A stretch of DNA of 64,000 nt, taken from positions 31,300-95,299 of the forward strand of contig MGYJ01000088.1 of assembly GCA_001801685.1 (NCBI GenBank), written 5' to 3'. The stretch comes from Gammaproteobacteria bacterium RIFCSPHIGHO2_12_FULL_63_22. Lineage in GTDB: Bacteria > Pseudomonadota > Gammaproteobacteria > Xanthomonadales > Xanthomonadaceae. Positions 41,748 through 50,044 of this stretch are shown one piece after another. The position numbers and the translations under genes were made by a program. How positions within the stretch are numbered: the first letter of the stretch is position 1; each line of letters starts with the position of its first letter. The notes under the pieces were generated by a model, which did no database searches, was not told the DNA's origin, and was given only the letters and a program-made list of their open reading frames with translations.

Positions 41748-42899
41748 TCACCTCGATTTTGGCAGGCCGAGCAGCCGCTCGCCGATGATGTCGCGCTGGA
41801 TCTGCGCCGTGCCGCCGGCAATCGTCGCCGCAAATCCGCGAAGATAGTCGCCGACCGCATTGTCGTCGCCGTAGGCGAAGTCGATCGCCGCGTCGCCCAT
41901 CAAAAGGACCGCCATCCGTTCCAGCCGCTGGCCAAGCTCCGAAGTGAACAGCCGGATCACCGATGCTTCGGGACCGGGCTGGCCTGTGCGGACGACTTCG
42001 GAAATATTCCGGTAGGTCATCGCACGCAGCGCCGCGACTTCGGCCCGCATCTGCGCAAGGCTGTCGGCGATGCGATCGTCTCCGATCATGCCGCTGCCCC
42101 GTGCGGTCGCGATCAATTCGGCGATTTCCTGGCTCTGCTTCACCTGATCGGCAATGAAGCCGGTACCGCGCTCGAAACTGAGCGTCGACATCGCGACCTT
42201 CCAGCCATTGCCCAGCCCGCCGACGACATTGGCAAGCGGAATGCGCACATCGTCGTAGAATACCTCGGCGAACTCGACCTGCCCCGACATCTTCTGGATC
42301 GGGCGGATCGTGATCCCGGGCGCATGCATGTCGCAGATCGCCCAGCTCAATCCCTTGTGCCGCTGTGACCCGTCCTCGGTGCGCAGAACCAGTTCCTGCC
42401 AGTCGGCGACATGCGCGAAGCTCGTCCAGATCTTCGATCCGTTGACGACGAGCTCGTCGCCTTCGATCCGGCCCCGCGTCTTGATGCCGGCAAGATCCGA
42501 CCCCGCGCCGGGCTCCGAAAAGCCCTGGCACCATATCGCCTCGCCCTTGAGGATGCGCGGCAGATGATAGGCCTTCTGTTCTTCGCTGGCATTGATGATC
42601 AGCGTCGGCCCGCCATGGTTCACGCCGACGAAATTGGAACCGATCCACGGCGCATGCGCCTTGGCATATTCCTCGAGCCAGATGACCTGCTCGACGATCG
42701 AAAGGCCGCGCCCGCCATAATCCTCGGGCCAGTTGATCCCGGCCCAACCGGCGTCGAACAGCCGCCGTTGCCACGCCTTGTCGAAATCGAGCGCCTCGTC
42801 CGCATTGAGCGGACGCTTCTCGGCCGGGACATTGGCATGCAGCCACGCGCGGCATTCTTCGCGAAAGCGGGTCTCTTCGGGTGAAAATCCGATGTCCAT
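41748..42899 (-). CDS. Acyl-CoA dehydrogenase, large subunit of a heteromeric pair
   Basis: A 383-residue ACAD: INWPEDYGGRGLSIVEQVIW, CQGFSEPGAGSDLAGIKTRG (about residue 124-143), VNGSKIWTSFAHVADW and IAGGTAQIQRDIIGERLLGLP. All motifs of the FAD-binding large subunit are present. Coupled to the small subunit downstream, and upstream it shares TGATG with the crotonase stop. Likely oxidises a bulky acyl-CoA before the hydratase and SDR steps in the same operon. Confidence 0.93.
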   Translation of the reverse strand: MDIGFSPEETRFREECRAWLHANVPAEKRPLNADEALDFDKAWQRRLFDAGWAGINWPEDYGGRGLSIVEQVIWLEEYAKAHAPWIGSNFVGVNHGGPTLIINASEEQKAYHLPRILKGEAIWCQGFSEPGAGSDLAGIKTRGRIEGDELVVNGSKIWTSFAHVADWQELVLRTEDGSQRHKGLSWAICDMHAPGITIRPIQKMSGQVEFAEVFYDDVRIPLANVVGGLGNGWKVAMSTLSFERGTGFIADQVKQSQEIAELIATARGSGMIGDDRIADSLAQMRAEVAALRAMTYRNISEVVRTGQPGPEASVIRLFTSELGQRLERMAVLLMGDAAIDFAYGDDNAVGDYLRGFAATIAGGTAQIQRDIIGERLLGLPKSR

Positions 42900-43657
42900 C
42901 AGCCGGTCTTTCTTGCGGCGCCGATCGGCTCGCCCTTCTTGCGCATGGCAGGATCGAATCCCGCGTTGCGCATGAGTTCATGGCTGAGGCCCGCGCCGAG
43001 CGCCATCCCGTCGGTGTCGTAGATCAGCCGCTTGTTCTCGGCATTGCTGTGCCGGCTGTTGCCGCGGATCAGGCTCGTTATTTCGGAGACCCTGGCGTCG
43101 AGCGCGTCATCGGGGACGCAATAGTTCGCCAGCCCCATCGCAGCGGCTTCCTCGCCCGTATAGGGTCTGCAGGTAAGCATCATCTCGAGCGCCTTTGCCT
43201 GACCGATGCGGCGCGGCAGGCGCTGCGAGAGGCCCCAGCCCGGGACCAGCCCCCATTTGCCGTGCGTGTCGGCGAAACGTGCACTTTCCCCGCAGACGAT
43301 GAAGTCGGCCGAGAGCGCAAATTCGAGCCCGCCGGTGTAGCAACTGCCCTGGACCTTTGCGATCACCGGCTGGGGCAGGGCGGTCAGCCTCTCGAGGGTG
43401 AGCATTTCCTGCCGCAGCCAGCCGAGCGCGTCGGGATGGGGCGGCGATTTGAGATCATGCCCCGCACAAAAATGCCCGCCCGCGCCGGTGACGACGAGAA
43501 CCGCGACATCGTCGCCATGGCTTTCGATGTCGCGGACATGTGCGCGAAACGCGCGGAAAAGGTCGCGATTGACGGCGTTTCGCTGACCCGGCCGGTTGAG
43601 GGTCAGCGTGCAGACGCCGTCCGCGTCGTCGCGCAGGACGAGAGCTTCGTCGCTCAC
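42899..43657 (-). CDS. Enoyl-CoA hydratase/isomerase family protein
   Basis: A 252-residue crotonase: LTLNRPGQRNAVNRDLFRAF, HFCAGHDLKSPP and QGSCYTGGLEFALSADFIVC, which keeps the first catalytic Glu. The second position is His (FADTHGKWGLVPGWG). This one-Glu pattern fits isomerase/hydratase variants. The start is GTG 43657, overlapping the stop of the SDR as GTGA; a longer frame would lie inside the SDR. Fourth gene of the six-gene operon. Confidence 0.88.
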   Translation of the reverse strand: MSDEALVLRDDADGVCTLTLNRPGQRNAVNRDLFRAFRAHVRDIESHGDDVAVLVVTGAGGHFCAGHDLKSPPHPDALGWLRQEMLTLERLTALPQPVIAKVQGSCYTGGLEFALSADFIVCGESARFADTHGKWGLVPGWGLSQRLPRRIGQAKALEMMLTCRPYTGEEAAAMGLANYCVPDDALDARVSEITSLIRGNSRHSNAENKRLIYDTDGMALGAGLSHELMRNAGFDPAMRKKGEPIGAARKTG

Positions 43658-44565
43658 CCGGCGTCGCCGCGGGTCTTGGCGATCGCCGCTTTCGCGCTGC
43701 CGCTTTCCACGGCGCGCTTGCCGAACTGCTCGCGGATCGGCACAAATTCGGGCATCACGAGGCTGCGGCGCAGCCAATTGGCCCCGTCGAGCACGACCGT
43801 GTGGCCCGACAGATAGCTCGCATAGGGCGAGCAGATGAACGTCGCCATCCAGCCAAGTTCGCGCAATTCGCCGACGCGCAGTCCGGGCACCGTATTGTCA
43901 CCCGTTTCGCCTTCGCGATGCCGGGTCATGTGCCCGGGCATGTCTTCATGCGGGAAACGGCCCGGGGCAAGGCAATTGACGCGGATGCCGTCGGGCGCCC
44001 ATTCGACCGCAAGACTTTGCGTCAGATTGGTCACGCCGGCCTTTGCCGCCGCCGAATGCGATGTGCCGGGGCCACCGGTCCAGCTGTAGGTCGCGCCGAT
44101 ATTGAGGATCGCGCCGGGCATCCCGGCGGCCAGCCGCCGGACGGCGAATTCGCGGCTGCAGTTATAGGTGCCGTTGAGTACGATATCGACGACGGTGCGG
44201 AATCCGTTCGGCGTCATTTCCTCGGCAGGCGCCGGGAAATTGCCCGCGGCATTGTTGATGAGCACGTCGACCGGGCCGAGCCTGGCTTCGATCTCGTCGA
44301 ACGCTCTGGCGATCGCCTCGGGATCGCGCACGTCGCAAGCCACCGCGATGGCTTCGGCGCCGACCGCATGAAGCGCGGCGAGCCCGGCTTCGAGATGCTC
44401 GGGCTTGCGGCTGAGTACCGCGATCTTTGCACCGAGCCGGGCGAATTCGACCGCCATGCCCTTGCCGAGGCCGGTGCCGCCGCCGGTGACGGCGACCACC
44501 TGTCCGTCGTAGGTGCCGTCGGGAAGCGCCTTGGCGCCAAGCGGCGGCGGAGCGGGTAACGCCAT
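43654..44565 (-). CDS. SDR-family oxidoreductase, 2,4-dienoyl-CoA reductase-like
   Basis: A 303-residue SDR. It has a proline-rich N-terminus (MALPAPPPLGAKALPDG), VTGGGTGLGKGMAVEFARLG, NNAAGNFPAPAEEM and, in place of YxxxK, SHSAAAK, as in 2,4-dienoyl-CoA reductases; APGRFPHED follows. It is the sister of the SDR at 23198. It would use NADPH to remove a conjugated double bond that blocks beta-oxidation. It overlaps the stop region of the upstream crotonase with its own Shine-Dalgarno (AAGGGG) inside that gene's end. Confidence 0.88.
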   Translation of the reverse strand: MALPAPPPLGAKALPDGTYDGQVVAVTGGGTGLGKGMAVEFARLGAKIAVLSRKPEHLEAGLAALHAVGAEAIAVACDVRDPEAIARAFDEIEARLGPVDVLINNAAGNFPAPAEEMTPNGFRTVVDIVLNGTYNCSREFAVRRLAAGMPGAILNIGATYSWTGGPGTSHSAAAKAGVTNLTQSLAVEWAPDGIRVNCLAPGRFPHEDMPGHMTRHREGETGDNTVPGLRVGELRELGWMATFICSPYASYLSGHTVVLDGANWLRRSLVMPEFVPIREQFGKRAVESGSAKAAIAKTRGDAG

Positions 44566-44566
44566 C

Positions 44567-45346
44567 TTATTTCCCCTTGTAGTTGGGCGCGCGCTTCTCG
44601 CGGATTGCGGTGCGCGCTTCCTGATAGTCGTCGGTCTTGAAGAGGTAGCTTTGCGCGTAAAGTTCGGCGCGCGTGCCCGTGCGGATGGTCGATCCGTGCA
44701 TCAGGTTGATCATTTCCTTGGCCAGCGCCAGGTTGATGGGCGGTTTGGCAGCGATGTCGCGGGCCAGTTCGAGGGCTTTTGCGTCGAGATCCTCGGGCGC
44801 GACGACGAAATCGACCGCACCCCATTCGAGCGCGGTTTCGGCATCGATACGTTGTCCGGTCATCACCATATATTTGGTGCGCGACGGGCCGATCAGCGCG
44901 GTCATCATCTGGGTGCCGCCGGTATCGGGCAGCACGCCGTAAAGTATCTCGGGCAGGGCCATCTTCAGACTGGTGTCGCTGATCCGTATATCGGCCGCGA
45001 GCGCAAGCTCGCACCCGCCGCCGATCGCGCCGCCCTTCAGCGCGGCGATGATCGGCTTGGTCGATTCCTGCATCCGGAGGCGCCCTTCCTGATGCCGCCG
45101 CACGAAGTGGAAATCGCTCTCGTCGCGGGCGCGGTGACCGAGAACATTGGTGTCGCGGCCCGAGCAGAAGGATTTACCCACGGCGCGGATCAGAATCGCG
45201 CTGGTTTCGCTTTCGTCGAGCGCTTCGCCCAGCAGTTTCTGGAACCGCTCCGACATCTCGTCATCCATCGCATTGTGCCGGTCAGGGCGGTTCAACGTCA
45301 GGATTCGCAAGGCGCCTTCGCGCTCGCTCTCGATCAAATCAGACAT
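44567..45346 (-). CDS. Enoyl-CoA hydratase
   Basis: A 259-residue crotonase and the most classical in the window: both catalytic glutamates are present, in GGAIGGGCELALAADIRISD and in ALPEILYGVLPDTGGTQMM. LTLNRPDRHNAMDDEM and FCSGRDTNVL are the N-terminal motifs. It should hydrate 2-enoyl-CoA to (3S)-hydroxyacyl-CoA. First gene of the six-gene leftward operon; its start lies 36 bp from palindrome site 6. Confidence 0.93.
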   Translation of the reverse strand: MSDLIESEREGALRILTLNRPDRHNAMDDEMSERFQKLLGEALDESETSAILIRAVGKSFCSGRDTNVLGHRARDESDFHFVRRHQEGRLRMQESTKPIIAALKGGAIGGGCELALAADIRISDTSLKMALPEILYGVLPDTGGTQMMTALIGPSRTKYMVMTGQRIDAETALEWGAVDFVVAPEDLDAKALELARDIAAKPPINLALAKEMINLMHGSTIRTGTRAELYAQSYLFKTDDYQEARTAIREKRAPNYKGK

Positions 45347-45381
45347 TCCGCCTCCCGTTCTGTTTCGATAAGGCTTGCACG

Positions 45382-45393
45382 AGTTGTATAACT
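45382..45393. promoter_or_regulatory. Palindromic operator, site 6 (AGTTGTATAACT)
   Basis: An 11/12 match whose reverse complement equals site 1 (AGTTATACAACT). It is in the gap between the six-gene leftward operon and the SDR-synthetase operon. On the minus strand it is abutted by TTGACT, as at sites 1 and 3. Confidence 0.75.
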
Positions 45394-45430
45394 AAGTCAA
45401 TTATGTCGAACACTTCGGGAGAGACGAATT

Positions 45431-46192
45431 ATGGACCTGGGCGGAAAGACGGCACTCGTCACCGGCGCGTCGCGGGGTATCGGAGCGGCGATCGCGCGTC
45501 GACTCGGCGCGGCGGGCGCGCATGTGGCGGTGAACTATTCCGGGAGCCGCGATGCCGCCGAAGCGCTCGTTGCCGAAATCGGGTCGGCGGGCGGGCGCGC
45601 GTTCGCGGTGCGGGCGGATGTTTCGACGCTGGCGGGCATCGAAGCGATGTTCTCCGCCTGCGATGCGGCATTCGGTGAAGGTCCGAACCTCGACATATTG
45701 ATCAACAACGCCGGCGTCGGACGCGGCGGCCGCGATGCGAGCCTGAAGGCGGGCTCCGAGGATCTGTTCGACGAAATGTTCGCGGTCAACGTCAAGGGAC
45801 CGCATTTCGTGACGCAGGCCGCGTTGCCGCGCCTCCGCGATGGCGGCCGGATCGTCAATATCGGCTCGATGTCGGGCAAGATCGGCCAGCCGTTCGCATC
45901 GGGCTATGCGATGACCAAGCGCGCGATCCAGAGCCTGACCTTCTCGACCGCGCTCGCGGTCGCAAAGCGCGGTATCACCTGCAATTGCATCGCGCCCGGG
46001 GCGGTCGCGACCGACTTCATCGCCGGACTGCGCGCGCAGGAAGGGTGGGACGAGGCGACCGCGAAACACACGCCGATGGGGCGGCTCGGCGAACCGGAGG
46101 ATATTGCCGGCGCGGTGATGATGCTCCTCGGCGAAGACGCGCGCTGGGTGACGGGACAGATCATCGAAGCCAGCGGCGGGCTCGCACTCTGA
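45431..46192 (+). CDS. SDR-family oxidoreductase, FabG-like
   Basis: A 253-residue SDR with complete motifs: TGASRGIGAAIARRLGAAGA, NNAGVGRGG, serine in NIGSMSGKIGQPFASG and the YAMTK motif; IAPGAVATDF follows and the end is ASGGLAL. Likely 3-hydroxyacyl-CoA (or ketone/alcohol) dehydrogenase. First gene of a two-gene rightward operon; GGGAGAG precedes the ATG, and its stop is TGATG with the synthetase. Confidence 0.92.
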   Translation: MDLGGKTALVTGASRGIGAAIARRLGAAGAHVAVNYSGSRDAAEALVAEIGSAGGRAFAVRADVSTLAGIEAMFSACDAAFGEGPNLDILINNAGVGRGGRDASLKAGSEDLFDEMFAVNVKGPHFVTQAALPRLRDGGRIVNIGSMSGKIGQPFASGYAMTKRAIQSLTFSTALAVAKRGITCNCIAPGAVATDFIAGLRAQEGWDEATAKHTPMGRLGEPEDIAGAVMMLLGEDARWVTGQIIEASGGLAL

Positions 46193-47685
46193 TGGCGCTG
46201 ATGACCGAAAAGCTTCGCGCGATCATGGCGATCGATCCCGAGCGCACCGAGATCGACTTCGAGGGCCGCGACTATAGCTGGCGCCAGATCGCCGACAATG
46301 TCCGCGCGATCGAGGCTGCTCTTGATGCGATGAACCTGCCCGAAAATGCCAGGGTCGGCATCATGCTGCGCAATCGGCCCGGACATGTCGCCGCTATCGT
46401 TGCCGTCCTTTCGACCGACCGCTGCCTTGTCACGCTCAACCCGATCCTTCCCGACGCGAAGCTGTTCGCCGATGTCGAGGGGCTGGGACTCCCCGTCATC
46501 ATCGCCGATGCGACCGATCTCGCGCGCGCCGGATTGAGCGAGGCGCTCGATCGCGCGGGTTCGGCCGTGATCGAAATCGGCCCGCGTCTCGAGGGCGTCC
46601 GCGTGCTGCAGTCGGGTGTCCGCACCGACATCCAGACCTCGCCCGGCGTCGCGATCGAGATGCTCACCAGCGGCACGACGGGATCGCCCAAGCGTATTCC
46701 GCTCAGCCGCGACGCGTTCGATGCGAGCTTTCGCGGCTTCACGAAATATGAGCGCGGCCGGAGTTTCGACGATCCGCCGAAACTGAATTCGGGCTGCACG
46801 ATGGTGGTCAATCCGCTCACCCATATCGGGGGTATTTATGGCTGCATCGCCGCACTCGCCGCGGGGCGCAAGATCGCGTTGCTCGAGAAGTTCAGCGTCG
46901 AGGCCTGGGTCGATGCGGTGAAGCGCAACCGCCCCGCCGTCGCGCCCGCGGTGCCGTCCGCCGTGCGCATGCTGCTCGAGGCCGACGTCGACCCGGCCGA
47001 TCTTTCGAGCCTGCGGTCGCTCATCTCGGGCACCGCGCCGCTGCCCGCCGATCTCGTCGACGCCTTTTTCGACAAATATGGCATCCCGATTTGCGGCAAT
47101 TACGGGGCGACCGAATTCGCCGGCGCCGTCGCTGGCTGGACGATCGACGATTTTCGTAACTTGTGGAAGGAGAAGCGCGGTGCCGTCGGCCGGATTCACG
47201 GCGACATCGAGGCACGCGTGGTCGACCCCGAGAATGGAGAGATACTGGCCGCGGGAGCGGAAGGGCTGCTCGAACTCAAGGGACGGCAACTCAACAACGG
47301 AATGCAGTGGCTGCGAACGACCGACCGCGCCGTTCTCGACGACGATCGTTTCCTGTTCATCAAGGGACGCGCCGACAATGCGATCATCCGCGGCGGTTTC
47401 AAGGTGCATCCCGACGATGTGGTGAAGATATTGAACGAGCATCCGGCGGTGCGCGAGGCCGCTGTCATCGGGGTACCCGACACGCGGCTCGGCGCGGTGC
47501 CCGCTGCCGCGATCATCCTGAAGGAAGGCGCCCAGCCGCCGCTGCTCGACGATCTCAGGACGTGGCTCAAGGACCGGCTGATCGCCTATCAGGTGCCCGT
47601 CCATATTCTCTACGTCGACGATTTTCCGCGCACCCCGTCGATGAAGCCGTCGGCGCCCGCGCTTCAGGCCCTGTTTGCGGACTGA
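46192..47685 (+). CDS. Acyl-CoA synthetase (AMP-forming)
   Basis: A 497-residue ANL ligase. The P-loop is LTSGTTGSPKR (residues 158-168); the A5 region is CGNYGATEFAGA; hinge and A8 are DRAVLDDDRFLFIKGRADNA; the terminal lysine is in PRTPSMKPS. Sequence is less typical than the other two synthetases (IRGGFKVHPDD, SPKRIPLS), pointing to a different acid substrate. ATG 46192 is within the SDR's TGATG; ATG 46201 is a second option. Its end overlaps the convergent SDR by 22 bp. Confidence 0.9.
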   Translation: MALMTEKLRAIMAIDPERTEIDFEGRDYSWRQIADNVRAIEAALDAMNLPENARVGIMLRNRPGHVAAIVAVLSTDRCLVTLNPILPDAKLFADVEGLGLPVIIADATDLARAGLSEALDRAGSAVIEIGPRLEGVRVLQSGVRTDIQTSPGVAIEMLTSGTTGSPKRIPLSRDAFDASFRGFTKYERGRSFDDPPKLNSGCTMVVNPLTHIGGIYGCIAALAAGRKIALLEKFSVEAWVDAVKRNRPAVAPAVPSAVRMLLEADVDPADLSSLRSLISGTAPLPADLVDAFFDKYGIPICGNYGATEFAGAVAGWTIDDFRNLWKEKRGAVGRIHGDIEARVVDPENGEILAAGAEGLLELKGRQLNNGMQWLRTTDRAVLDDDRFLFIKGRADNAIIRGGFKVHPDDVVKILNEHPAVREAAVIGVPDTRLGAVPAAAIILKEGAQPPLLDDLRTWLKDRLIAYQVPVHILYVDDFPRTPSMKPSAPALQALFAD

Positions 47686-48536
47686 TCCATGATGGCGCCG
47701 ATCGCGCGGTCGAGTTCGGTCAGATCCTGTCCGCCTTCGAACCGGCTTTCGTCGCCATAGGCAGCCATGCGGTCATCGAAATGCGCGGCAAGTCGCGCGC
47801 CCCAACCGCCGTGCGTGAAGATATGATAGTCGCCGGCCTTGACGCCGGCGACGACGAGGCGCGCGAACTCTTCGGGCGCCATTCCCTTGGCCAGCAGATT
47901 CTCCGTCCCCGACGGGCGCGGCGCGATGTTTGTCCGGTCGGCGATGATATTCTGTGCATTGGCGATGAAGTCGGTGCGGACAGTGCCGGGGTAAACGAGC
48001 GATACGCCGATATTGCTTCCCGCCAGTTCGCCGCGCAACGTGTCGGTCAATCCCACAAGCGCGTATTTCGACGCGTTATAGGCCGACATCGACGGCGTTG
48101 CGCAAAGCCCGGCGAGCGAGGCGACATTCACGATATGGGCTGCGCTTTCGAGTTCGCGCATGCGCGGGATGAGGAGGTTGGCGCCGAGAAACGGACCGAG
48201 GGCATTGACCTCCTGGACCAGCTTCCAGCGTGCGGGCGCGTCGGCTCCCACCGCGGCGCCGCCCCCGATTCCGGCCGAATTGACAAGCATCGAGATCGCT
48301 CCGAGGGCTTGCTCCGCCGCGTCGATCGCCTCGCGCCAACTCGTCTCGTCGGTGACATCGAGCCGCTGGGCGGCAAACCTGCCGCCGGATCGCGACACCG
48401 CATCGCCCAGCCGGTCGGTGGCCACATCGGCGATGGTGACGCGCATGCCCTCGTCCGCGAGCGCTGCCGCGATCGCGAAGCCGATCCCGCCGGCGCCGCC
48501 GGTGACGAAGGCCGCGCGGCCGGCAAGTTTGGTCAA
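47664..48536 (-). CDS. SDR-family oxidoreductase
   Basis: A 290-residue SDR: VTGGAGGIGFAIAAALADEG, NSAGIGGGAAV, serine in NVASLAGLCATPSMSA and YNASK, with YPGTVRTDF after. The C-terminus is longer than usual, with FARLVVAGVKAGDYHIFTHG as in glucose/ribitol-type and steroid-like SDRs. The start is TTG 48536, overlapping the upstream stop as TTGA; a longer frame would lie inside that gene. Second of two leftward genes from site 7; the 3' end overlaps the synthetase by 22 bp. Confidence 0.87.
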   Translation of the reverse strand: MTKLAGRAAFVTGGAGGIGFAIAAALADEGMRVTIADVATDRLGDAVSRSGGRFAAQRLDVTDETSWREAIDAAEQALGAISMLVNSAGIGGGAAVGADAPARWKLVQEVNALGPFLGANLLIPRMRELESAAHIVNVASLAGLCATPSMSAYNASKYALVGLTDTLRGELAGSNIGVSLVYPGTVRTDFIANAQNIIADRTNIAPRPSGTENLLAKGMAPEEFARLVVAGVKAGDYHIFTHGGWGARLAAHFDDRMAAYGDESRFEGGQDLTELDRAIGAIMDQSANRA

Positions 48537-49150
48537 TTGAGTGCTTCCGATGCAAGAACGGCATCCTTGGTGGAAACCGACGCGACGAGCGGCAGGTGCA
48601 TGGCGATCTGGACCTGGTGCGTCTCGGCCGTGCCGCCCGCGGTGCAATCCTCCGCGATCACGACGGTATAGCCATGACCGACCGCCTCCACCGATCCGCC
48701 CATCAGCGCGACATTGGTCGACACGCCGCAGAAGACCACCGTGTCGATCCCGAGACCGCGCAGCGTGGCGTCGAGATCGGTGCCGGTAAAGGCGGCCATG
48801 CCATGATGGCGTTCGGATATGATGTCGCTGTCGCCGACAACGATGTCGTCATGAATGGCGGCGAAACTGCTACCCGAAACCAGATTGGCTTCCTTGTGGA
48901 TGCGCGCCGCGAGGACGCAATTGCGGTTCCATCCCAGAAAATCGGGCCGCGCGGTGACGGTGCAATGCACGACAGGGAGGCCCCGCGTGCGAAAGCCGGC
49001 GGCAAGTTCGTTTATCGTGTCGACAATGCCGCGCGCTCTGACCTGCTCGGCGAGCGGCGTCTCGCGGAAAGCGGGGTCGGTGATCCCGTTCTGCATCTCC
49101 GAAATCAGCAGCGCGGCGCGCCTTCCTCGTTCGAGTCCCTTGACGGTCAT
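48533..49150 (-). CDS. Isochorismatase-family hydrolase with altered triad
   Basis: A 205-residue cysteine-hydrolase-fold protein. The nucleophile Cys141 is present in VVFCGVSTNVALMGG. The family Asp is replaced by Glu18 (LLISEMQNG) and the Lys position by His115 (SERHHGMAAF). The canonical D-K-C triad is thus not intact, so hydrolysis in the usual sense is doubtful. The remaining fold (VIAEDCTAGGTAETHQ) is normal. First gene of the leftward unit from site 7, coupled to an SDR. Confidence 0.85.
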   Translation of the reverse strand: MTVKGLERGRRAALLISEMQNGITDPAFRETPLAEQVRARGIVDTINELAAGFRTRGLPVVHCTVTARPDFLGWNRNCVLAARIHKEANLVSGSSFAAIHDDIVVGDSDIISERHHGMAAFTGTDLDATLRGLGIDTVVFCGVSTNVALMGGSVEAVGHGYTVVIAEDCTAGGTAETHQVQIAMHLPLVASVSTKDAVLASEALN

Positions 49151-49168
49151 CGCATTCTCCCTTGCTCC

Positions 49169-49180
49169 ACTTATTAAACT
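49169..49180. promoter_or_regulatory. Palindromic operator variant, site 7 (ACTTATTAAACT)
   Basis: On the minus strand it reads acCT-AGTTTAATAAGT-g, keeping the arms of the palindrome with an altered core, and the same ccTAG flank. It is in the 72-bp gap between the isochorismatase-like (leftward) and SDR (rightward) operons, as the others are. Confidence 0.6.
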
Positions 49181-49222
49181 AGGTAATAGATGTGATCCGG
49201 GAAGAGAGCAAGGGAGAGAGCG

Positions 49223-50044
49223 ATGGCCGAGTCATTTGCCGGCAAGTCGGTGATCGTTACCGGCGGCGGCCGCGGGGTCGGACGCGGGATCGGCCAGGCC
49301 TTCGCGGCGGCGGGTGCGAACGTCATGCTGGGCGCACGGACGCTCTCCTACGCGACGGACGTGAAGGCCGAGATCGAAGCAGCGGGCGGCGTGGCCGAAA
49401 TCGTCGGCGTCGACATTTCGCGGCATGACGATTGCCGTGCGCTTGTCGATGCGGCCGTTGCGGCGTTCGGCGGGGTCGATGTCATCGTCCATGCCGCCGC
49501 CGACATCCCGCACGGCGGCCTCGGACATGTCGACGACGACCGGCTCGAGGCGGGATTTGCCAGCATCGCAAAGGCAGCCTGGTGGCTGCTCGACGCAGCG
49601 CGGCCATATCTTGCCAAGGCGAACGACGGCGGGCGGTTTATCGCGATCGGGTCGATCAACGGGACATTCAACGTCGTCCCGAACATGACCGCCTATGGCA
49701 TGGCGAAGGCGGCACTCGACGCGTTCGTCCGCGCAGCCGCGGGCGATGTCGTGGGCGAGGGGATTACCGTCAATGCGGTCAATCCGGGTCTCGTCGCGAG
49801 CGACCGTGCGAAGGCGGTGCTCGGCGACGACGGCCTCGCCGCCTATGGCGCGACGGTTCCCGTCGGACGCGCCGGGACGCCCGAGGACATTGCGCACGCC
49901 TGCCTGTTCCTCGCTTCGGCGCGGTCCGACTACATCACCGGCACGACGATCAAGATGGATGGCGGCTCGACCGTCGCGGCGCCGGCAGGGCGCAACGAAA
50001 TATTGCAGGAACGGCTGAAGGCCCAGCACGGAAAGGCGAACTGA
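49223..50044 (+). CDS. SDR-family oxidoreductase
   Basis: A 273-residue SDR with VTGGGRGVGRGIGQAFAAAG, HAAADIPHGG in place of NNAG, serine in IGSINGTFNVVPNMT and YGMAK, NPGLVASDRAK and MDGGSTVA. The tetrad is complete. First of three consecutive SDR genes followed by a DUF2889 gene, all rightward from site 7; AAGGGAGAG precedes the ATG. Stop and next start share TGATG. Confidence 0.91.
   Translation: MAESFAGKSVIVTGGGRGVGRGIGQAFAAAGANVMLGARTLSYATDVKAEIEAAGGVAEIVGVDISRHDDCRALVDAAVAAFGGVDVIVHAAADIPHGGLGHVDDDRLEAGFASIAKAAWWLLDAARPYLAKANDGGRFIAIGSINGTFNVVPNMTAYGMAKAALDAFVRAAAGDVVGEGITVNAVNPGLVASDRAKAVLGDDGLAAYGATVPVGRAGTPEDIAHACLFLASARSDYITGTTIKMDGGSTVAAPAGRNEILQERLKAQHGKAN

Noticed and set aside
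44155-44170. GTTATAGG inside the SDR gene at 43654, a partial match to the palindrome
   Set aside because: It lacks the second arm and lies well inside a coding sequence.
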